Positions 27,972 through 37,951 of a DNA stretch of 64,000 nucleotides are shown here, piece by piece; position 1 is the first letter of the stretch, and each line of letters begins with the position of its first letter. The notes under the pieces were generated by a model. The model was not told where the DNA came from. It did no database searches and saw nothing but the letters and a program-made list of their open reading frames with translations. The position numbers and the translations under genes were made by a program. This stretch comes from Lysobacteraceae bacterium NML08-0793 (GTDB taxonomy: Bacteria; Pseudomonadota; Gammaproteobacteria; Xanthomonadales; Xanthomonadaceae), in assembly GCA_002798275.1 (NCBI GenBank), contig NWQR01000002.1, positions 372,001 through 436,000 on the forward strand, in the 5' to 3' direction.

Positions 27972-29942
27972 TCAAAGCTGACTTTCAGACACCGCGATCA
28001 CCGCCTGCTTGCGCAGCCGTGCAACCACGCCCATCGCGGACTGGTTACCGCTGCTCACCACCAACTGTTGGCGCAGCATCTGGCGTTCGGCGGCCGGCAT
28101 GCTCTGATCATCCTTGCCATCGTGTACCGCCTTAATTTGGAAGGCTATCCAGCTACCATCGGGCATTTCCACCTGGGATGCCGAAGGCGCACCGGCAGCA
28201 GGACGTGGTGCGCTGAAAATCGCCTTCATGGCTTCAGCCGTGATGAGTGGCATATGCCGCATCATGCCTGGCATCTCCTGCACCCGAGCACCGGCTGCCT
28301 CTGCCTGTGCCGACAGCGCCTCACCCTTGCGCACCGCTGCGGCAATAGCGGTAGCGGTCTTTTCAGCCGCCTTGGAAGCGCGGTCAGCGCGCACTGCGGC
28401 CACCACTCGCTCCCGCACCTGCTCAAGCGCCAGCGGCTGTTGCGGCTGATGCGACAGTACCCGCAGCAGCACGCTGTGATCGGCCGTGATATTCACCGGG
28501 TCGCTCACGCTGCCGCTTTGGATGCGGCTTTCGGAAAACGCCTCGCGCTGCACCGCAGGCAAGGCCAGAATCCCATCACCCGCCCCTTGGGTAACGGTCG
28601 CCTTTTGCACTGCCAGCCCATGCTTGGCAGCAGCTTCGGCAAAGCCTGCCGGATTCTTCATCAAATCATCCACCAAGGCGCCGAGCAGTTCGTTATAGGC
28701 GCGCTCACGCCCATTGGCCAGCTCTTCACGCGCCAATTCATCACGCACTTCATCAAAGCTGCGCGTCTGCCCTGCGCGCACTTCACGCACTTGGATGACA
28801 TGCCAGCCGAAATCACTCTTCACCGGGTCGGTAATCGCCACACCCTCGGTGGAGAACACCGCATCCTCAAATGGCTTGACCATCATGCCATTGCGCTCGA
28901 TCCAGCCTAGGTCGCCGCCATTCTGCGCGGACCCCGCGTCGGCGGAATTAGCCTTGGCAAGCGCGGCAAAATCGGCACCGGCACGCGCCTGCGCGGCCAG
29001 CTTGGCAGCTTTTTCCTGTGCAACCTTTTGCCCATCGGCACCGGCGGCGGCATCCACCTCGATCAAGATATGCGAAACCAGACGTTGCTCGGGCGTACCA
29101 AGCTTGTCTTTTTGCTGCTCATAACGGGCACGCAGTTGCGCCTCATCGGCCGTCGGCTCGGGCAGCGTCGCCGCATTCACCTCGACATATTCCAGCGTCG
29201 CCGTTTCCGGGGACTGATATTCATCGGAATGCGCCTTGTACCAAGCCTCGATATCAGCCGCAGCGACCTCGGCCACATCCGGCTTCAATTCGACATGCGC
29301 CACGACTACGTCGCGCTTTTCCAACAGCATCGACGCCAAGCGCTCACCATACGGCTTGGAAACGAAAGCCGAACGCGCCAACGAGCCGGTGACTGCCACC
29401 GTCAGCAAATCATCACGCACCGTGCCTTCGAACGTGCGCGGCGTCATCGGCGGATTGGCGCCGGAGAGCATCGCCTGATAGCGCTGCGCATTGAACTTGC
29501 CGTCCACCTGGAACTGCGGATAGTTCTGAATGGTGCGACGTACCAGCTCGTCGGGAATCACCACGCCCGCCTCACGCGCGACCATTTGCGCCAGACGCTC
29601 GTCAATCATCACATCCAGAATGCGGCGCTTGTTTTCCAGCGACTCAAACGCACGGCTATCGAACTGCTCGCCTTGCGCCTGACGCGCCTGATTGCGCTCG
29701 ATATCCAAACGAATGCGATAGTCCTGAAGGCTGATCTCCTCCTCGTCCCAGAGCTTGGACACCGGCCAAATCGACGGTGCCGATTGCCACCAACTGGGAG
29801 GCAGCTTGATTCGAACCGCATAATTTTCTGCCCGACCGGTCATGTAGTCGCCAATCCCGAGCAGCGCAAATGGCACGATCAGAAGACCGAGAATGACCGT
29901 AGCCACCCAGCCGCTGGATTTTTCACGAAGTGCTTGCAGCAT
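27972..29942 (-). CDS. ppiD: Periplasmic folding chaperone PpiD (parvulin-domain)
   Basis: 656 residues. One N-terminal membrane helix (~12-33, GWVATVILGLLIVPFALLG) anchors a large periplasmic region. That region has a SurA-like N-terminal domain, a parvulin segment (~285-385; LVSHILIEVD, GGDLGWIERNGM and FGWHVIQVREVRAGQ) and a helical C-terminus. PpiD contacts proteins leaving the Sec translocon. It closes the tig-clpP-clpX-lon-hupB-ppiD series, although tRNA-Asp and tRNA-Val separate it from hupB. Confidence 0.95.
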   Translation of the reverse strand: MLQALREKSSGWVATVILGLLIVPFALLGIGDYMTGRAENYAVRIKLPPSWWQSAPSIWPVSKLWDEEEISLQDYRIRLDIERNQARQAQGEQFDSRAFESLENKRRILDVMIDERLAQMVAREAGVVIPDELVRRTIQNYPQFQVDGKFNAQRYQAMLSGANPPMTPRTFEGTVRDDLLTVAVTGSLARSAFVSKPYGERLASMLLEKRDVVVAHVELKPDVAEVAAADIEAWYKAHSDEYQSPETATLEYVEVNAATLPEPTADEAQLRARYEQQKDKLGTPEQRLVSHILIEVDAAAGADGQKVAQEKAAKLAAQARAGADFAALAKANSADAGSAQNGGDLGWIERNGMMVKPFEDAVFSTEGVAITDPVKSDFGWHVIQVREVRAGQTRSFDEVRDELAREELANGRERAYNELLGALVDDLMKNPAGFAEAAAKHGLAVQKATVTQGAGDGILALPAVQREAFSESRIQSGSVSDPVNITADHSVLLRVLSHQPQQPLALEQVRERVVAAVRADRASKAAEKTATAIAAAVRKGEALSAQAEAAGARVQEMPGMMRHMPLITAEAMKAIFSAPRPAAGAPSASQVEMPDGSWIAFQIKAVHDGKDDQSMPAAERQMLRQQLVVSSGNQSAMGVVARLRKQAVIAVSESQL

Positions 29943-30092
29943 GTGATTTTCCGTAAACGCAAAACGTAGCCGGACAGTTTACCGCGCCCAAAGCCAGGTT
30001 GCAGAATTGACCGATATGGATTTATCTGGACAGATGGCTGGCATCGCCAAGAAAGTGGCCGATCTTGCGGCCGTGCATGTTGCGCGGAAAAA

Positions 30093-30120
30093 CAAAAAAC
30101 CCCGCATTTCTGCGAGGTTT
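30093..30120 (-). terminator. Rho-independent terminator after tRNA-Asp
   Basis: On the minus strand a nine-base-pair stem AACCTCGCA / TGCGGGGTT with GAAA loop runs into TTTTG. It lies 12 bp downstream of tRNA-Asp. Confidence 0.88.
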
Positions 30121-30131
30121 CGTGCATCAAA

Positions 30132-30208
30132 TGGCGGAGCGGACGGGACTCGAACCCGCGACCTCCGGCGTGACAGGCCAGCATTCTAACCAGCTGAACT
30201 ACCGCTCC
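30132..30208 (-). tRNA. tRNA-Asp (anticodon GTC)
   Basis: 77 nt with CCA encoded. Acceptor stem GGAGCGG/CCGCTCC. The anticodon loop CTGTCAC gives anticodon GTC. It is downstream of tRNA-Val on the same strand. Confidence 0.97.
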
Positions 30209-30246
30209 GCGAAGAAATGAAACTATACAACCAACTTCCAAACTTT

Positions 30247-30305
30247 GCAACAACTTTTTGCATCTTTTTGTTGTTGCTTTTGTTTTAGGGAGTATTTTAG
30301 GGAGT
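30247..30305. repeat. Inverted repeat plus tandem 11-bp direct repeats beside tRNA-Val
   Basis: An eight-base inverted repeat GCAACAAC (30247-30254) / GTTGTTGC (30270-30277) flanks an A+T-rich loop. Next come two perfect copies of TTTTAGGGAGT (30283-30293 and 30295-30305), one base apart (12-bp period). The stretch is much more A+T-rich than its surroundings and lies 36 bp past the 3' end of tRNA-Val. Tandem repeats of this form resemble tyrosine-recombinase arm sites next to tRNA attachment sites. No integrase gene is present. Confidence 0.6.
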
Positions 30306-30341
30306 CAAGCCCGTTCAATACACCTAAACCATTGTTTTATA

Positions 30342-30416
30342 TGGTGGGAGCTGAGGGGATCGAACCCCCGACCCTCTCCTTGTAAGGGAGACGCTCTACC
30401 GCTGAGCTAAGCTCCC
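30342..30416 (-). tRNA. tRNA-Val (anticodon TAC)
   Basis: 75 nt with CCA encoded. Acceptor stem GGGAGCT/AGCTCCC. The anticodon loop CTTACAA gives anticodon TAC. Confidence 0.97.
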
Positions 30417-30485
30417 GTCATGCAGGCTGCCCTGCATGGGGGCGCGTATCATAACGCAATTTCCAGCTCATGCAAGCGCGCCAGC

Positions 30486-30512
30486 AAAAAGCCCGGCACA
30501 AGGCCGGGCTTT
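30486..30512 (-). terminator. Rho-independent terminator of hupB
   Basis: On the minus strand, a ten-base-pair stem AAAGCCCGGC / GCCGGGCTTT with CTTGT loop, continuing to TTGC. It lies 25 bp after the hupB stop codon. Confidence 0.9.
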
Positions 30513-30536
30513 GCAAATGAACAATCGCGATATCGC

Positions 30537-30809
30537 TTAGTTCACGGCATCCTTGAGTGCCTTGCCAGCCTTGAAGGCCGGTGCCTTGGAGGCAGCGATG
30601 GTCAGCGCTTCGCCAGTCTTCGGGTTGCGGCCGGTACGCTCGGCGCGCTCACGCACTTCGAAGCTGCCAAAACCGGCGATTGCCACATTGTCGCCAGCGG
30701 CCAGTGCGGCCGAGACGGCACTGATGAAGCCATCCAGCGCACGACCGGCATCGGCCTTGGACAGGTTGGCGTGCTGGGCGATGGCATCAATCAAATCAGC
30801 CTTGTTCAT
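30537..30809 (-). CDS. hupB: DNA-binding protein HU-beta
   Basis: 90 residues from [27 protein letters not shown] lies nine bases before the ATG. It has the HU/IHF fold with [20 protein letters not shown], the DNA-intercalating beta-arm and its Pro. HU bends DNA and organises the nucleoid. It has its own promoter (TTGCCC-N17-TATAAA), a structured leader and its own terminator, so it is an independent unit between lon and the tRNAs. Confidence 0.97.
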   Translation of the reverse strand: MNKADLIDAIAQHANLSKADAGRALDGFISAVSAALAAGDNVAIAGFGSFEVRERAERTGRNPKTGEALTIAASKAPAFKAGKALKDAVN

Positions 30810-30862
30810 TCTTTGGACTCCTTGGGGTTTGTTTTGGCAACATCCGCTGCCTGAGTGGTTGA

Positions 30863-30883
30863 CCGCGGCGAAACTCGCCGCGG
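30863..30883 (-). promoter_or_regulatory. Strong hairpin in the hupB 5' leader
   Basis: Nine-base-pair stem CCGCGGCGA / TCGCCGCGG with a three-base loop, in the untranslated leader about 40 nt after the -10 hexamer and 54 nt before the hupB start codon. It is not followed by a T tract, so it looks like an mRNA-stability or translation-control element and not a terminator. Confidence 0.55.
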
Positions 30884-30921
30884 CGGGGGTAATGACATTG
30901 CGGCCTGGCCGCGAGCTGCCC

Positions 30922-30950
30922 TTTATACAGCCAGCCGAAGAGAGGGGCAA
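30922..30950 (-). promoter_or_regulatory. Sigma-70-type promoter of hupB
   Basis: On the minus strand TTGCCC (-35, 30945-30950), a 17-bp spacer and TATAAA (-10, 30922-30927). It is placed ~115 bp before hupB, giving a leader of about 105 nt. Confidence 0.7.
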
Positions 30951-30996
30951 GAAAAAATGCGACGCTTGACACCCTTTTGTTCTTCTGCCAGTCGAA

Positions 30997-33468
30997 TCAG
31001 TGTTTGACCTCCTGCTTGCGCCGGCGCTTGTCCGTTCCGCGCTTGGCAGGCGGCGGAATCACCGCCGCGATGTCCGCCGCCAGCGGCTCGGCTGGCTGGA
31101 CATGGGCTGTCAACGGTCGTTCCAGTGCAATATCCAGCACCTCATCAATCCATTTGACCGGGATGATCTTGATATCGCGGGTAACGTTTTCCGGGATGTC
31201 GGCCAGGTCTTTTTCGTTCTCCTGCGGAATCACCACGGTCTTGATGCCACCGCGCAATGCCGCCAGCAGCTTTTCCTTCAGCCCGCCAATTGCCGAGACC
31301 CGCCCACGCAGAGTGATTTCGCCGGTCATGGCCACATCCGCACGCACCGGAATCTTGGTCAGGGTGGACACCAAAGCCGTCGCCATGGCGATGCCGGCGC
31401 TGGGGCCATCCTTGGGAGTTGCGCCGTCGGGCACATGCACGTGCACATCGTATTTGGACAGCAAATCCAGGTCGATGCCGAAACGGTCGGTGCGCGAGCG
31501 CACCACCGAAAGTGCGGCAGAAGCCGATTCCTTCATCACATCGCCCAGTTGCCCGGTGAGAATCAGCGCGCCCTTGCCCGGCACCAAGGTGGATTCGATA
31601 TGTAGCAGGTCGCCGCCAACTTCCGTCCAGGCAAGGCCAGTAACCAGGCCGACTTCGTTGTCGGCTTCGGCGCGGCCAAAATCAAAGCGGCGCACACCCA
31701 AGTATTTGGCAAGATTGGCCGAGTTCACCACGGTGGCCTTTAGCTTCTTTTTGCTCTTGGCAGGCGCCGGGCCTGCCAGCGCGATTTCGGTTACCACCTT
31801 GCGAGCGATCTTGGCGATTTCGCGCTCAAGGCCGCGCACCCCCGACTCGCGGGTGTAGTAACGCACCACATCGCGGATGGCTTCTTCATCGACGCGGATT
31901 TCGTCATCGCGCAGGCCATTGGCCTTGATTTGCTTCGGCAGCAAATAGCGCATGGCGATGTTGAGCTTTTCTTCCTCGGTATAGCCGGGAATACGGATAA
32001 CCTCCATGCGGTCAAGCAGGGGGCCGGGGATGTTCATCGAGTTGGAGGTCGCAATGAACATCACTTCGGACAAGTCCAGATCCACTTCCAGATAATGGTC
32101 GTTGAAGGCATGGTTCTGCTCTGGGTCCAGCACCTCCAAAAGCGCCGCCGAAGGATCCCCCCGGAAATCCATCGCCATCTTGTCGATTTCATCCAGCACA
32201 AACAGCGGATTCTTGCTGCCGACCTTGTTCAGATTCTGCACGATGCGGCCGGGCATCGAGCCCACATAGGTGCGCCGATGGCCACGGATTTCCGCCTCAT
32301 CACGCACGCCGCCGAGCGCCATGCGCACGAACTTGCGATTGGTGGCCTTGGCGATGGACTGCCCTAGCGAAGTCTTGCCTACCCCCGGTGGGCCGACTAG
32401 GCACAGAATCGGCCCACGCATCTTCGACACACGCGACTGCACCGCGAGATATTCCAGAATGCGCTCCTTGACCTTTTCCAGCCCAAAGTGGTCGGCATCC
32501 AGCACATCCTGCGCCATCTTCAAGTCCTTGCGCACCTTGCTGCGTTTTTTCCAGGGCACCCCCAGCAGCCAATCCAGATAATTGCGCACCACCCCGGCCT
32601 CGGCCGACATCGGCGACATTTGCTTGAGCTTGTTGTGCTCGGCGCGCGCCTTGGCCTCCACCGTCTTGGGCATACCGGCCTCGGCGATCTTGCGCAGCAG
32701 CTCGTCCAGCTCGTTGACGCCATCTTCGCCCTCGCCCAGCTCCTTCTGGATCGCCTTCATCTGCTCGTTCAGGTAATACTCGCGCTGGGATTTCTCCATC
32801 TGCGTTTTTACCCGACCACGGATTTTTTTCTCCAGCTGCTGCACATCCAGCTCGCCATTGACCAGTGCCACCAGCATTTCTAGGCGCTGACCGATATCCA
32901 GCGTTTCCAAAAGCTTTTGCTTGTCGGCAAGGCGCACGCCCAGATGCGCGGCCACGGTGTCGGCAAAACGCTGCGGCGAATCCATCCCCGCCAAGGTCTG
33001 CACCAGTTCCGGCGGCAGTTTGCGGTTGGATTTGACGTATTCCTCGAACAGCCCGAGCAGCGAGCGCGTCATCGCCTCAAGCTCAAGGGTGTCGTGGCTT
33101 GTGGTTTCTTCCAGCGGCTGCACCTGTGCCAACAGCGCACCGTCACGATCTTCCACTTCGGAAATACGCGCCCGGCCAACGCCCTCGACCAGCACCTTGA
33201 GCGTGCCATCGGGCAGCTTCAGCAATTGCAGCAACTGCGCCAGCGCACCGTCGTGATAGATGTCATCGGCACCGGGGTCATCGGTATCGGGCGACTTCTG
33301 TGCCACCAATACCACGCGCTTGTCGTTGGCCATCGCCATTTCCAGTGCGCGGATCGACTTGTCGCGCCCCACAAACAGCGGAATCACCATATGCGGAAAC
33401 ACCACCACATCACGCAGCGGCAATACCGGCAACTGAACCGGCACGTTGATGGTTTCCTCTTGGCTCAT
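30997..33468 (-). CDS. lon: ATP-dependent protease Lon (La)
   Basis: 823 residues from [19 protein letters not shown] before the ATG decides against the longer frame. It has an N-terminal substrate-binding LAN domain, a coiled-coil linker, an AAA+ module with Walker [10 protein letters not shown] and Walker [10 protein letters not shown], and a C-terminal protease with catalytic Ser in [12 protein letters not shown] and Lys in [10 protein letters not shown]. It degrades misfolded and regulatory proteins. A basic tail ([15 protein letters not shown]) ends the protein. A sigma-32-like promoter precedes it, in line with heat induction. Confidence 0.97.
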   Translation of the reverse strand: MSQEETINVPVQLPVLPLRDVVVFPHMVIPLFVGRDKSIRALEMAMANDKRVVLVAQKSPDTDDPGADDIYHDGALAQLLQLLKLPDGTLKVLVEGVGRARISEVEDRDGALLAQVQPLEETTSHDTLELEAMTRSLLGLFEEYVKSNRKLPPELVQTLAGMDSPQRFADTVAAHLGVRLADKQKLLETLDIGQRLEMLVALVNGELDVQQLEKKIRGRVKTQMEKSQREYYLNEQMKAIQKELGEGEDGVNELDELLRKIAEAGMPKTVEAKARAEHNKLKQMSPMSAEAGVVRNYLDWLLGVPWKKRSKVRKDLKMAQDVLDADHFGLEKVKERILEYLAVQSRVSKMRGPILCLVGPPGVGKTSLGQSIAKATNRKFVRMALGGVRDEAEIRGHRRTYVGSMPGRIVQNLNKVGSKNPLFVLDEIDKMAMDFRGDPSAALLEVLDPEQNHAFNDHYLEVDLDLSEVMFIATSNSMNIPGPLLDRMEVIRIPGYTEEEKLNIAMRYLLPKQIKANGLRDDEIRVDEEAIRDVVRYYTRESGVRGLEREIAKIARKVVTEIALAGPAPAKSKKKLKATVVNSANLAKYLGVRRFDFGRAEADNEVGLVTGLAWTEVGGDLLHIESTLVPGKGALILTGQLGDVMKESASAALSVVRSRTDRFGIDLDLLSKYDVHVHVPDGATPKDGPSAGIAMATALVSTLTKIPVRADVAMTGEITLRGRVSAIGGLKEKLLAALRGGIKTVVIPQENEKDLADIPENVTRDIKIIPVKWIDEVLDIALERPLTAHVQPAEPLAADIAAVIPPPAKRGTDKRRRKQEVKH

Positions 33469-33519
33469 TGTTTTCTCCATAGCTGGCGCGGCCACCCGCG
33501 CCTTGGTTGACACTTCCGG

Positions 33520-33548
33520 TTATGGGGACACCGGCAGCCGCATACAAG
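33520..33548 (-). promoter_or_regulatory. Sigma-32 (heat-shock) type promoter of lon
   Basis: Minus strand CTTGTAT (33542-33548), a 14-bp spacer and CCCCATAA (33520-33527). This compares with the RpoH consensus CTTGAAA and CCCCATNT. It is 52 bp before the lon ATG and directly after the clpX terminator region. Confidence 0.68.
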
Positions 33549-33558
33549 CACTGCGGCA

Positions 33559-33586
33559 CAAAAAACCCCGACGATTTGCCGGGGTC
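33559..33586 (-). terminator. Rho-independent terminator of clpX
   Basis: Minus strand stem ACCCCG / CGGGGT around a nine-base loop, followed by TTTTTG. It begins 15 bp past the clpX stop codon. Confidence 0.82.
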
Positions 33587-33600
33587 TTGAAGCGGTCAGA

Positions 33601-34893
33601 TTACTGGCCGGACGCCTTGGCCAGCGCCTCGCCCTCCAACTGCGGCTGATAAATCAGGAACGGCTCGGTCTTGTGTTCGATGACCGACTCATCCACCACC
33701 ACCTTGCTGACGTTTTCGGTCGAAGGCAGGTCATACATGGTGTCCAGCAACGCGCTTTCGACGATAGTGCGCAAACCGCGTGCGCCGGTCTTGCGCTTCA
33801 GCGCCTTGCGGGCAATGGCTTGCAAGGCATCCGGGCGGAACTCCAGCTCCACGCCTTCCATCTCGAACAGCTTTTTGAACTGCTTGGTGATGGCGTTTTT
33901 CGGCTCGGTGAGAATCTTCACCAACGCTGCCTCGTCCAACTCCTCCAAAGTGGCAATCACCGGCAGACGACCGACAAACTCGGGAATCAGGCCGAATTTG
34001 ACCAGATCTTCAGGCTCCACATCGGCCAGCAGCTTGCCCACATCGGCCTTGCGCTCGCTGGACTTGACCTTGGCGCTAAAGCCGATGCCACCGGCTTCGG
34101 TGCTGCGCTGCTGAATCACCTTGTCAAGACCGGCAAAAGCGCCACCAACGATGAACAGGATATTGCGGGTATCCACTTGCAAGAAGTCCTGCTGCGGATG
34201 CTTACGCCCCCCCTGCGGCGGCACGCTGGCCACCGTGCCCTCGATCAGCTTCAACAGCGCCTGTTGCACGCCCTCGCCGGAAACATCGCGGGTAATCGAC
34301 GGGTTCTCGCTCTTGCGGCTGATTTTGTCGATTTCGTCGATGTAAACGATGCCCTGTTGGGCTTTTTCCACATCGTAATCGCTCTTTTGCAAGAGCTTTT
34401 GAATGATGTTTTCCACATCCTCACCGACATAGCCGGCTTCGGTCAGGGTGGTGGCATCGGCCATGGTGAAAGGTACGTTCAGCATCCGGGCAAGCGTTTC
34501 GGCAAGCAAGGTTTTGCCCGAGCCGGTCGGCCCCACCAGCAGGATATTGCTCTTGGCAAGCTCCACATCATCGGACTTCTGTCGGCTCTCGATGCGCTTG
34601 TAATGGTTGTAAACCGCCACGGCCAAAGTTTTCTTGGCACGCGCCTGACCAATCACATACTGGTCGAGCACTTCAAGAATTTCCTTGGGCTTGGGCAGCG
34701 AGTTGCGTGCAGCCTGCGGCTTTTCCGCCAACTCCTCACGGATGATGTCATTACACAGCTCGACACACTCATCGCAAATGAAGGCACTCGGCCCTGCGAT
34801 CAGTTTGCGCACCTCGCTCTGGCTCTTGTTGCAAAAATTGCAGTAAAGAATCTCTTTGCTTTCGCCCGGCGGGCTCTGGCGGTCATCAGTCAT
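33601..34893 (-). CDS. clpX: ATP-dependent Clp protease ATP-binding subunit ClpX
   Basis: 430 residues from [20 protein letters not shown]. It has the N-terminal C4 zinc-binding domain (CNFCNKS...CDECVELC), Walker A GPTGSGKT, Walker [10 protein letters not shown], the GYVGEDVE pore loop region, and the C-terminal small domain. The IGF-type loop that docks ClpP appears as GIGFSAKV. ClpX unfolds tagged substrates and feeds them to ClpP. It is 117 bp behind clpP on the same strand. Confidence 0.98.
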   Translation of the reverse strand: MTDDRQSPPGESKEILYCNFCNKSQSEVRKLIAGPSAFICDECVELCNDIIREELAEKPQAARNSLPKPKEILEVLDQYVIGQARAKKTLAVAVYNHYKRIESRQKSDDVELAKSNILLVGPTGSGKTLLAETLARMLNVPFTMADATTLTEAGYVGEDVENIIQKLLQKSDYDVEKAQQGIVYIDEIDKISRKSENPSITRDVSGEGVQQALLKLIEGTVASVPPQGGRKHPQQDFLQVDTRNILFIVGGAFAGLDKVIQQRSTEAGGIGFSAKVKSSERKADVGKLLADVEPEDLVKFGLIPEFVGRLPVIATLEELDEAALVKILTEPKNAITKQFKKLFEMEGVELEFRPDALQAIARKALKRKTGARGLRTIVESALLDTMYDLPSTENVSKVVVDESVIEHKTEPFLIYQPQLEGEALAKASGQ

Positions 34894-35010
34894 TTCGTGA
34901 AGTTTCCGTATACATACATGGCAGCCGCCCCTGCGGGCGGACTGATTTTTCTTTCCCGAGAATAGCACAGGCCGGGAATCTGCCCGGCCTGCCTTGAAGT
35001 CTCCTGCCGC

Positions 35011-35637
35011 TTAGCCGGCTTCGATACTTTCATCCGGACGCTGGCTCAGTACCTGGTCAATCAGCCCGTACTCGCGCGCGGCCTCGGCACTCAGGAAGCG
35101 GTCGCGCTCCATGTCCTGGGCAATCTGCTCCACCGGCTGGCCGGTGTGATGGGCATACAGCTCATTCAGGCGCTGGCGCAGATAAAGGATTTCCCGTGCC
35201 TGGATTTCGATGTCGGTGGCCTGCCCCTGGGCGCCGCCGGAAGGCTGGTGAATCATTACCCGCGAGTTCGGCAGGGCATAACGCTTGCCCTTGGCACCGG
35301 CCATCAGCAGCATCGACCCGGCACTGGCGGCCTGACCGATGCAGATGGTGCTGACATCGGGCTTGATGAACTGCATGGTGTCGTAAATGGCCAACCCCGC
35401 AGTTACCACGCCACCGGGGGAGTTGATGTACAGGCTGATGTCTTTCTCGGGATTTTCCGCTTCCAGAAACAGCAGTTGCGCCACTACCAGATTGGCTACC
35501 TGGTCATCAATCGGCCCCACCAGAAAAATCACCCGTTCTTTCAAAAGACGCGAATAGATATCGAAGGCGCGCTCGCCACGGCTGGTTTGTTCAACCACCA
35601 TCGGCACCAGGTTCAAGGCTTTGGTTTCAAGACTCAT
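35011..35637 (-). CDS. clpP: ATP-dependent Clp protease proteolytic subunit ClpP
   Basis: 208 residues. The catalytic triad is visible: Ser in [14 protein letters not shown], His in [10 protein letters not shown] and Asp in the EYGLIDQVL region. The N-terminal [21 protein letters not shown] includes the short propeptide. Fourteen subunits form the degradation chamber that partners ClpX. It lies 174 bp after tig; that gap shows no strong terminator. Confidence 0.98.
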   Translation of the reverse strand: MSLETKALNLVPMVVEQTSRGERAFDIYSRLLKERVIFLVGPIDDQVANLVVAQLLFLEAENPEKDISLYINSPGGVVTAGLAIYDTMQFIKPDVSTICIGQAASAGSMLLMAGAKGKRYALPNSRVMIHQPSGGAQGQATDIEIQAREILYLRQRLNELYAHHTGQPVEQIAQDMERDRFLSAEAAREYGLIDQVLSQRPDESIEAG

Positions 35638-35811
35638 CAGTTTCTCTCAAGCTCGATGTCAGTGCGCGCCGGAACCGCCGAACCGTTCAGCGGCTCCGGG
35701 TCGGCCATCACTGGCCGCCCACGAGTCAAGCGCGCAAATATTGACTTGTGGACACCAAGCCCGGTCAGATGCCGGACTTGGCGTGGATGGGCATTGCCGC
35801 CCTTCTCTTGC

Positions 35812-37110
35812 TTACTCGGCGCGGATTGCATCTTGGAAGGACAGCGGCACTTCGGTGTGCTTAGCCTGCTCCGCAATCCAGTCGGTCACTTGTTCTTCCA
35901 TGACGCGATACTGCAACTGGTTCAAAAGTTGCGGATCGTTGCGATACAGCTCGAATACCTGCTCCGGCTCCTCGTAGGTGGAAGCAATCAGGCGCATAGT
36001 TTCCATCAGACGATTACGATCAAGCTGCAACTTGTTGCGGCGAGCCACTTCGCCGGTAAACAGGCCAATCAACACGCGCTTGCCGGCCGTTTCCATGAAC
36101 TGCTGCGGGTCGATATTGGCCTGCTGCCCGCGCGCCTGTGCTTCCTGCGCGGCGGCAGCGGCCATGCCCTGCGCCTCCTGCTCCACCAGCTTCGGCGGCA
36201 TGGTGATATGGCCAAATTTCTCGATAATCTGATCACCCACCGCGCGACGCAGACGGAACATCAGCGCCCCTTTCAGCTCGCGCTCCAGATTGCTGCGGAT
36301 TTCTGCGCGAAACTGCTCCAGCTCGCCACTTTTCACCCCAAAGCTACGAATGAAAGCATGGTCAACTTCCGGGCGCTTGAGCTCGGCCACCTGCAATGCC
36401 TTGACCGTAACATCAGCCGTTTTGCCGGCCAGTTGCGCCACGCGCCAGTCGGCCGGGAACTCCACCTTGACGGTCTTGCTCTGGCCTGCGGCAAGGCCAA
36501 TCACCGCCTCTTCAATCGGCGCGAACAGCGCGCCGCTACCAAGCACGGTCTGCCCCCGCTCGGCACCTTCTGCCGGCAACCGGGTTCCGTCCACTTCGGA
36601 GAACATTTCCACTTCCACCAAGTCTCCGGTCGCCGCCGCACGCGTTACCTGCGACCAGCTGCTGCGCTGCTCGCGCAGGTTTTCAATCATGGTGTCGATA
36701 TCGGATTCTTCCACCGTGGCGGTATTGCGCACCACATTCAGCGCCGCCAGGTCGATTTCGCCAAACTCCGGCACCACTTCAAAATCAGCCACATAGGCCA
36801 GCTCGCCTTCGCTGCTGTTTTCCTTGTCCTCCTCGATGCGCGGATTGCCGGCAATCTGGAAGGTTTCATCCTTCAACGCATTGCCAAAGCCTTCGCGCAG
36901 CAGCCCGTCAAGGATTTCCGCACGCACCTGCGAGCCAAAACGCTTGGCAATCACGCTGGTTGGCACCTTGCCAGGACGGAAGCCCTTGATGCGGGCATCG
37001 CGCGCAATTTCGCGCAAACGAGTATTGAGCTTGCCTTCCACTTCTGCCGAAGGCACACGGAACAGTACGCGACGACCCAGATCGCCGGTGGATTCGATGG
37101 AAACTTGCAT
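35812..37110 (-). CDS. tig: Trigger factor
   Basis: 432 residues. It has the N-terminal ribosome-binding domain with the signature [17 protein letters not shown], a central FKBP-type prolyl isomerase domain (~150-245; [14 protein letters not shown]) and a helical C-terminal chaperone domain. It binds L23 at the exit tunnel and shelters nascent chains. It heads the tig-clpP-clpX-lon series. GGAGT lies six bases before the ATG. Confidence 0.97.
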   Translation of the reverse strand: MQVSIESTGDLGRRVLFRVPSAEVEGKLNTRLREIARDARIKGFRPGKVPTSVIAKRFGSQVRAEILDGLLREGFGNALKDETFQIAGNPRIEEDKENSSEGELAYVADFEVVPEFGEIDLAALNVVRNTATVEESDIDTMIENLREQRSSWSQVTRAAATGDLVEVEMFSEVDGTRLPAEGAERGQTVLGSGALFAPIEEAVIGLAAGQSKTVKVEFPADWRVAQLAGKTADVTVKALQVAELKRPEVDHAFIRSFGVKSGELEQFRAEIRSNLERELKGALMFRLRRAVGDQIIEKFGHITMPPKLVEQEAQGMAAAAAQEAQARGQQANIDPQQFMETAGKRVLIGLFTGEVARRNKLQLDRNRLMETMRLIASTYEEPEQVFELYRNDPQLLNQLQYRVMEEQVTDWIAEQAKHTEVPLSFQDAIRAE

Positions 37111-37269
37111 GATGAACTCCTGCCCGCCAAGTACCGCGACGGGATATACGATGGGAAATGGCTGAAATAGCTCGCCCGCGCCATTTCATGAACGGACGAA
37201 TCGGCAAGTTTGGCCGATTTGGTCGCCGGATGCCAGCACCACGCCGGTGCGATTCAGAAAAAATCAAGA

Positions 37270-37354
<85 letters not shown>

Positions 37355-37385
37355 TTGACACGCCGCTTGTTGGGCGCATGCTGGA

Positions 37386-37415
37386 TAATAAAACACCCAG
37401 CCGGGGCTGGGTGTT
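37386..37415 (-). terminator. Terminator-like hairpin between tRNA-Lys and tRNA-Leu
   Basis: Minus strand stem AACACCCAGCC / GGCTGGGTGTT (11 bp) with a two-base apex, then TTATT. It may end the Pro-Arg-His-Lys transcript or reduce tRNA-Leu output. Confidence 0.8.
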
Positions 37416-37421
37416 GGGAGA

Positions 37422-37497
37422 TGGTGGGCCGTCAAGGATTCGAACCTTGGACCTACTGATTAAGAGTCAGCTGCTCTACCAACTGAGCTAACGGCCC
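37422..37497 (-). tRNA. tRNA-Lys (anticodon CTT)
   Basis: 76 nt with CCA encoded. The anticodon stem CTGA.. encloses the loop CTCTTAA, giving anticodon CTT (reads AAG). Acceptor GGGCCGT/ACGGCCC. Confidence 0.96.
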
Positions 37498-37555
37498 GGA
37501 GCGCGGCATTTTAGCATGCTGTTACCGCATTGCAATAGCCTACGCCTTACAACAA

Positions 37556-37632
37556 TGGGGTGGCTGAGGGGATTCGAACCCCCGACCACTGGAATCACAA
37601 TCCAGTACTCTAACCAACTGAGCTACAGCCAC
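37556..37632 (-). tRNA. tRNA-His (anticodon GTG)
   Basis: 77 nt with CCA encoded. The anticodon loop TTGTGAT gives GTG. Discriminator C73 with an encoded G at -1 (position 37633), the identity pair of tRNA-His. Confidence 0.96.
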
Positions 37633-37663
37633 CACAAAAGCCTGATTCTTGCCGCACCGCCAA

Positions 37664-37740
37664 TGGCGCGCCCGGCAGGAATCGAACCTGCAACCACCGG
37701 CTTAGAAGGCCGGTGCTCTATCCGATTGAGCTACGGGCGC
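37664..37740 (-). tRNA. tRNA-Arg (anticodon TCT)
   Basis: 77 nt with CCA encoded. The anticodon stem CCGGC/GCCGG encloses the loop CTTCTAA, giving anticodon TCT (reads AGA). Confidence 0.96.
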
Positions 37741-37771
37741 TCATGACGGAAACCGCAAACCGTTTGCCGGA

Positions 37772-37848
37772 TGGTCGGGGTAGAGGGATTCGAACCCCCG
37801 ACATCCTGCTCCCAAAGCAGGCGCGCTACCAGACTGCGCTATACCCCG
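37772..37848 (-). tRNA. tRNA-Pro (anticodon TGG)
   Basis: 77 nt with CCA encoded. The anticodon stem CCTGC/GCAGG encloses the loop TTTGGGA, giving anticodon TGG. It is first in the Pro-Arg-His-Lys-Leu cluster. Confidence 0.96.
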
Positions 37849-37900
37849 CCGGTGAACGGTCGGCAATGCGCCAAAGCGCGTTACCGATAAAGCGGTGCGC

Positions 37901-37929
37901 ATTGTCCAGTCTTGCGCGCGCGCTGTCAA
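37901..37929 (-). promoter_or_regulatory. Promoter of the tRNA cluster
   Basis: Minus strand TTGACA (37924-37929), a 17-bp GC-rich spacer and GACAAT (37901-37906), 52 bp before tRNA-Pro. A G+C-rich stretch follows the -10, as in stringently controlled stable-RNA promoters. Confidence 0.7.
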
Positions 37930-37951
37930 ACAATTTATTGCATCGCCCCAA

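Noticed and set aside
30007..30189. Short plus-strand frame overlapping the end of tRNA-Asp
   Set aside because: It runs through a terminator and a tRNA gene on the other strand and has no homology I recognise.
33673..34965. 430-codon plus-strand frame across clpX
   Set aside because: Antisense to clpX, with Leu/His/Gln-rich low-information sequence.
35146..37170. 674-codon open frame on the plus strand over clpP and tig
   Set aside because: Shadow of the minus-strand clpP and tig genes; it crosses their intergenic gap and has a composition typical of antisense frames.
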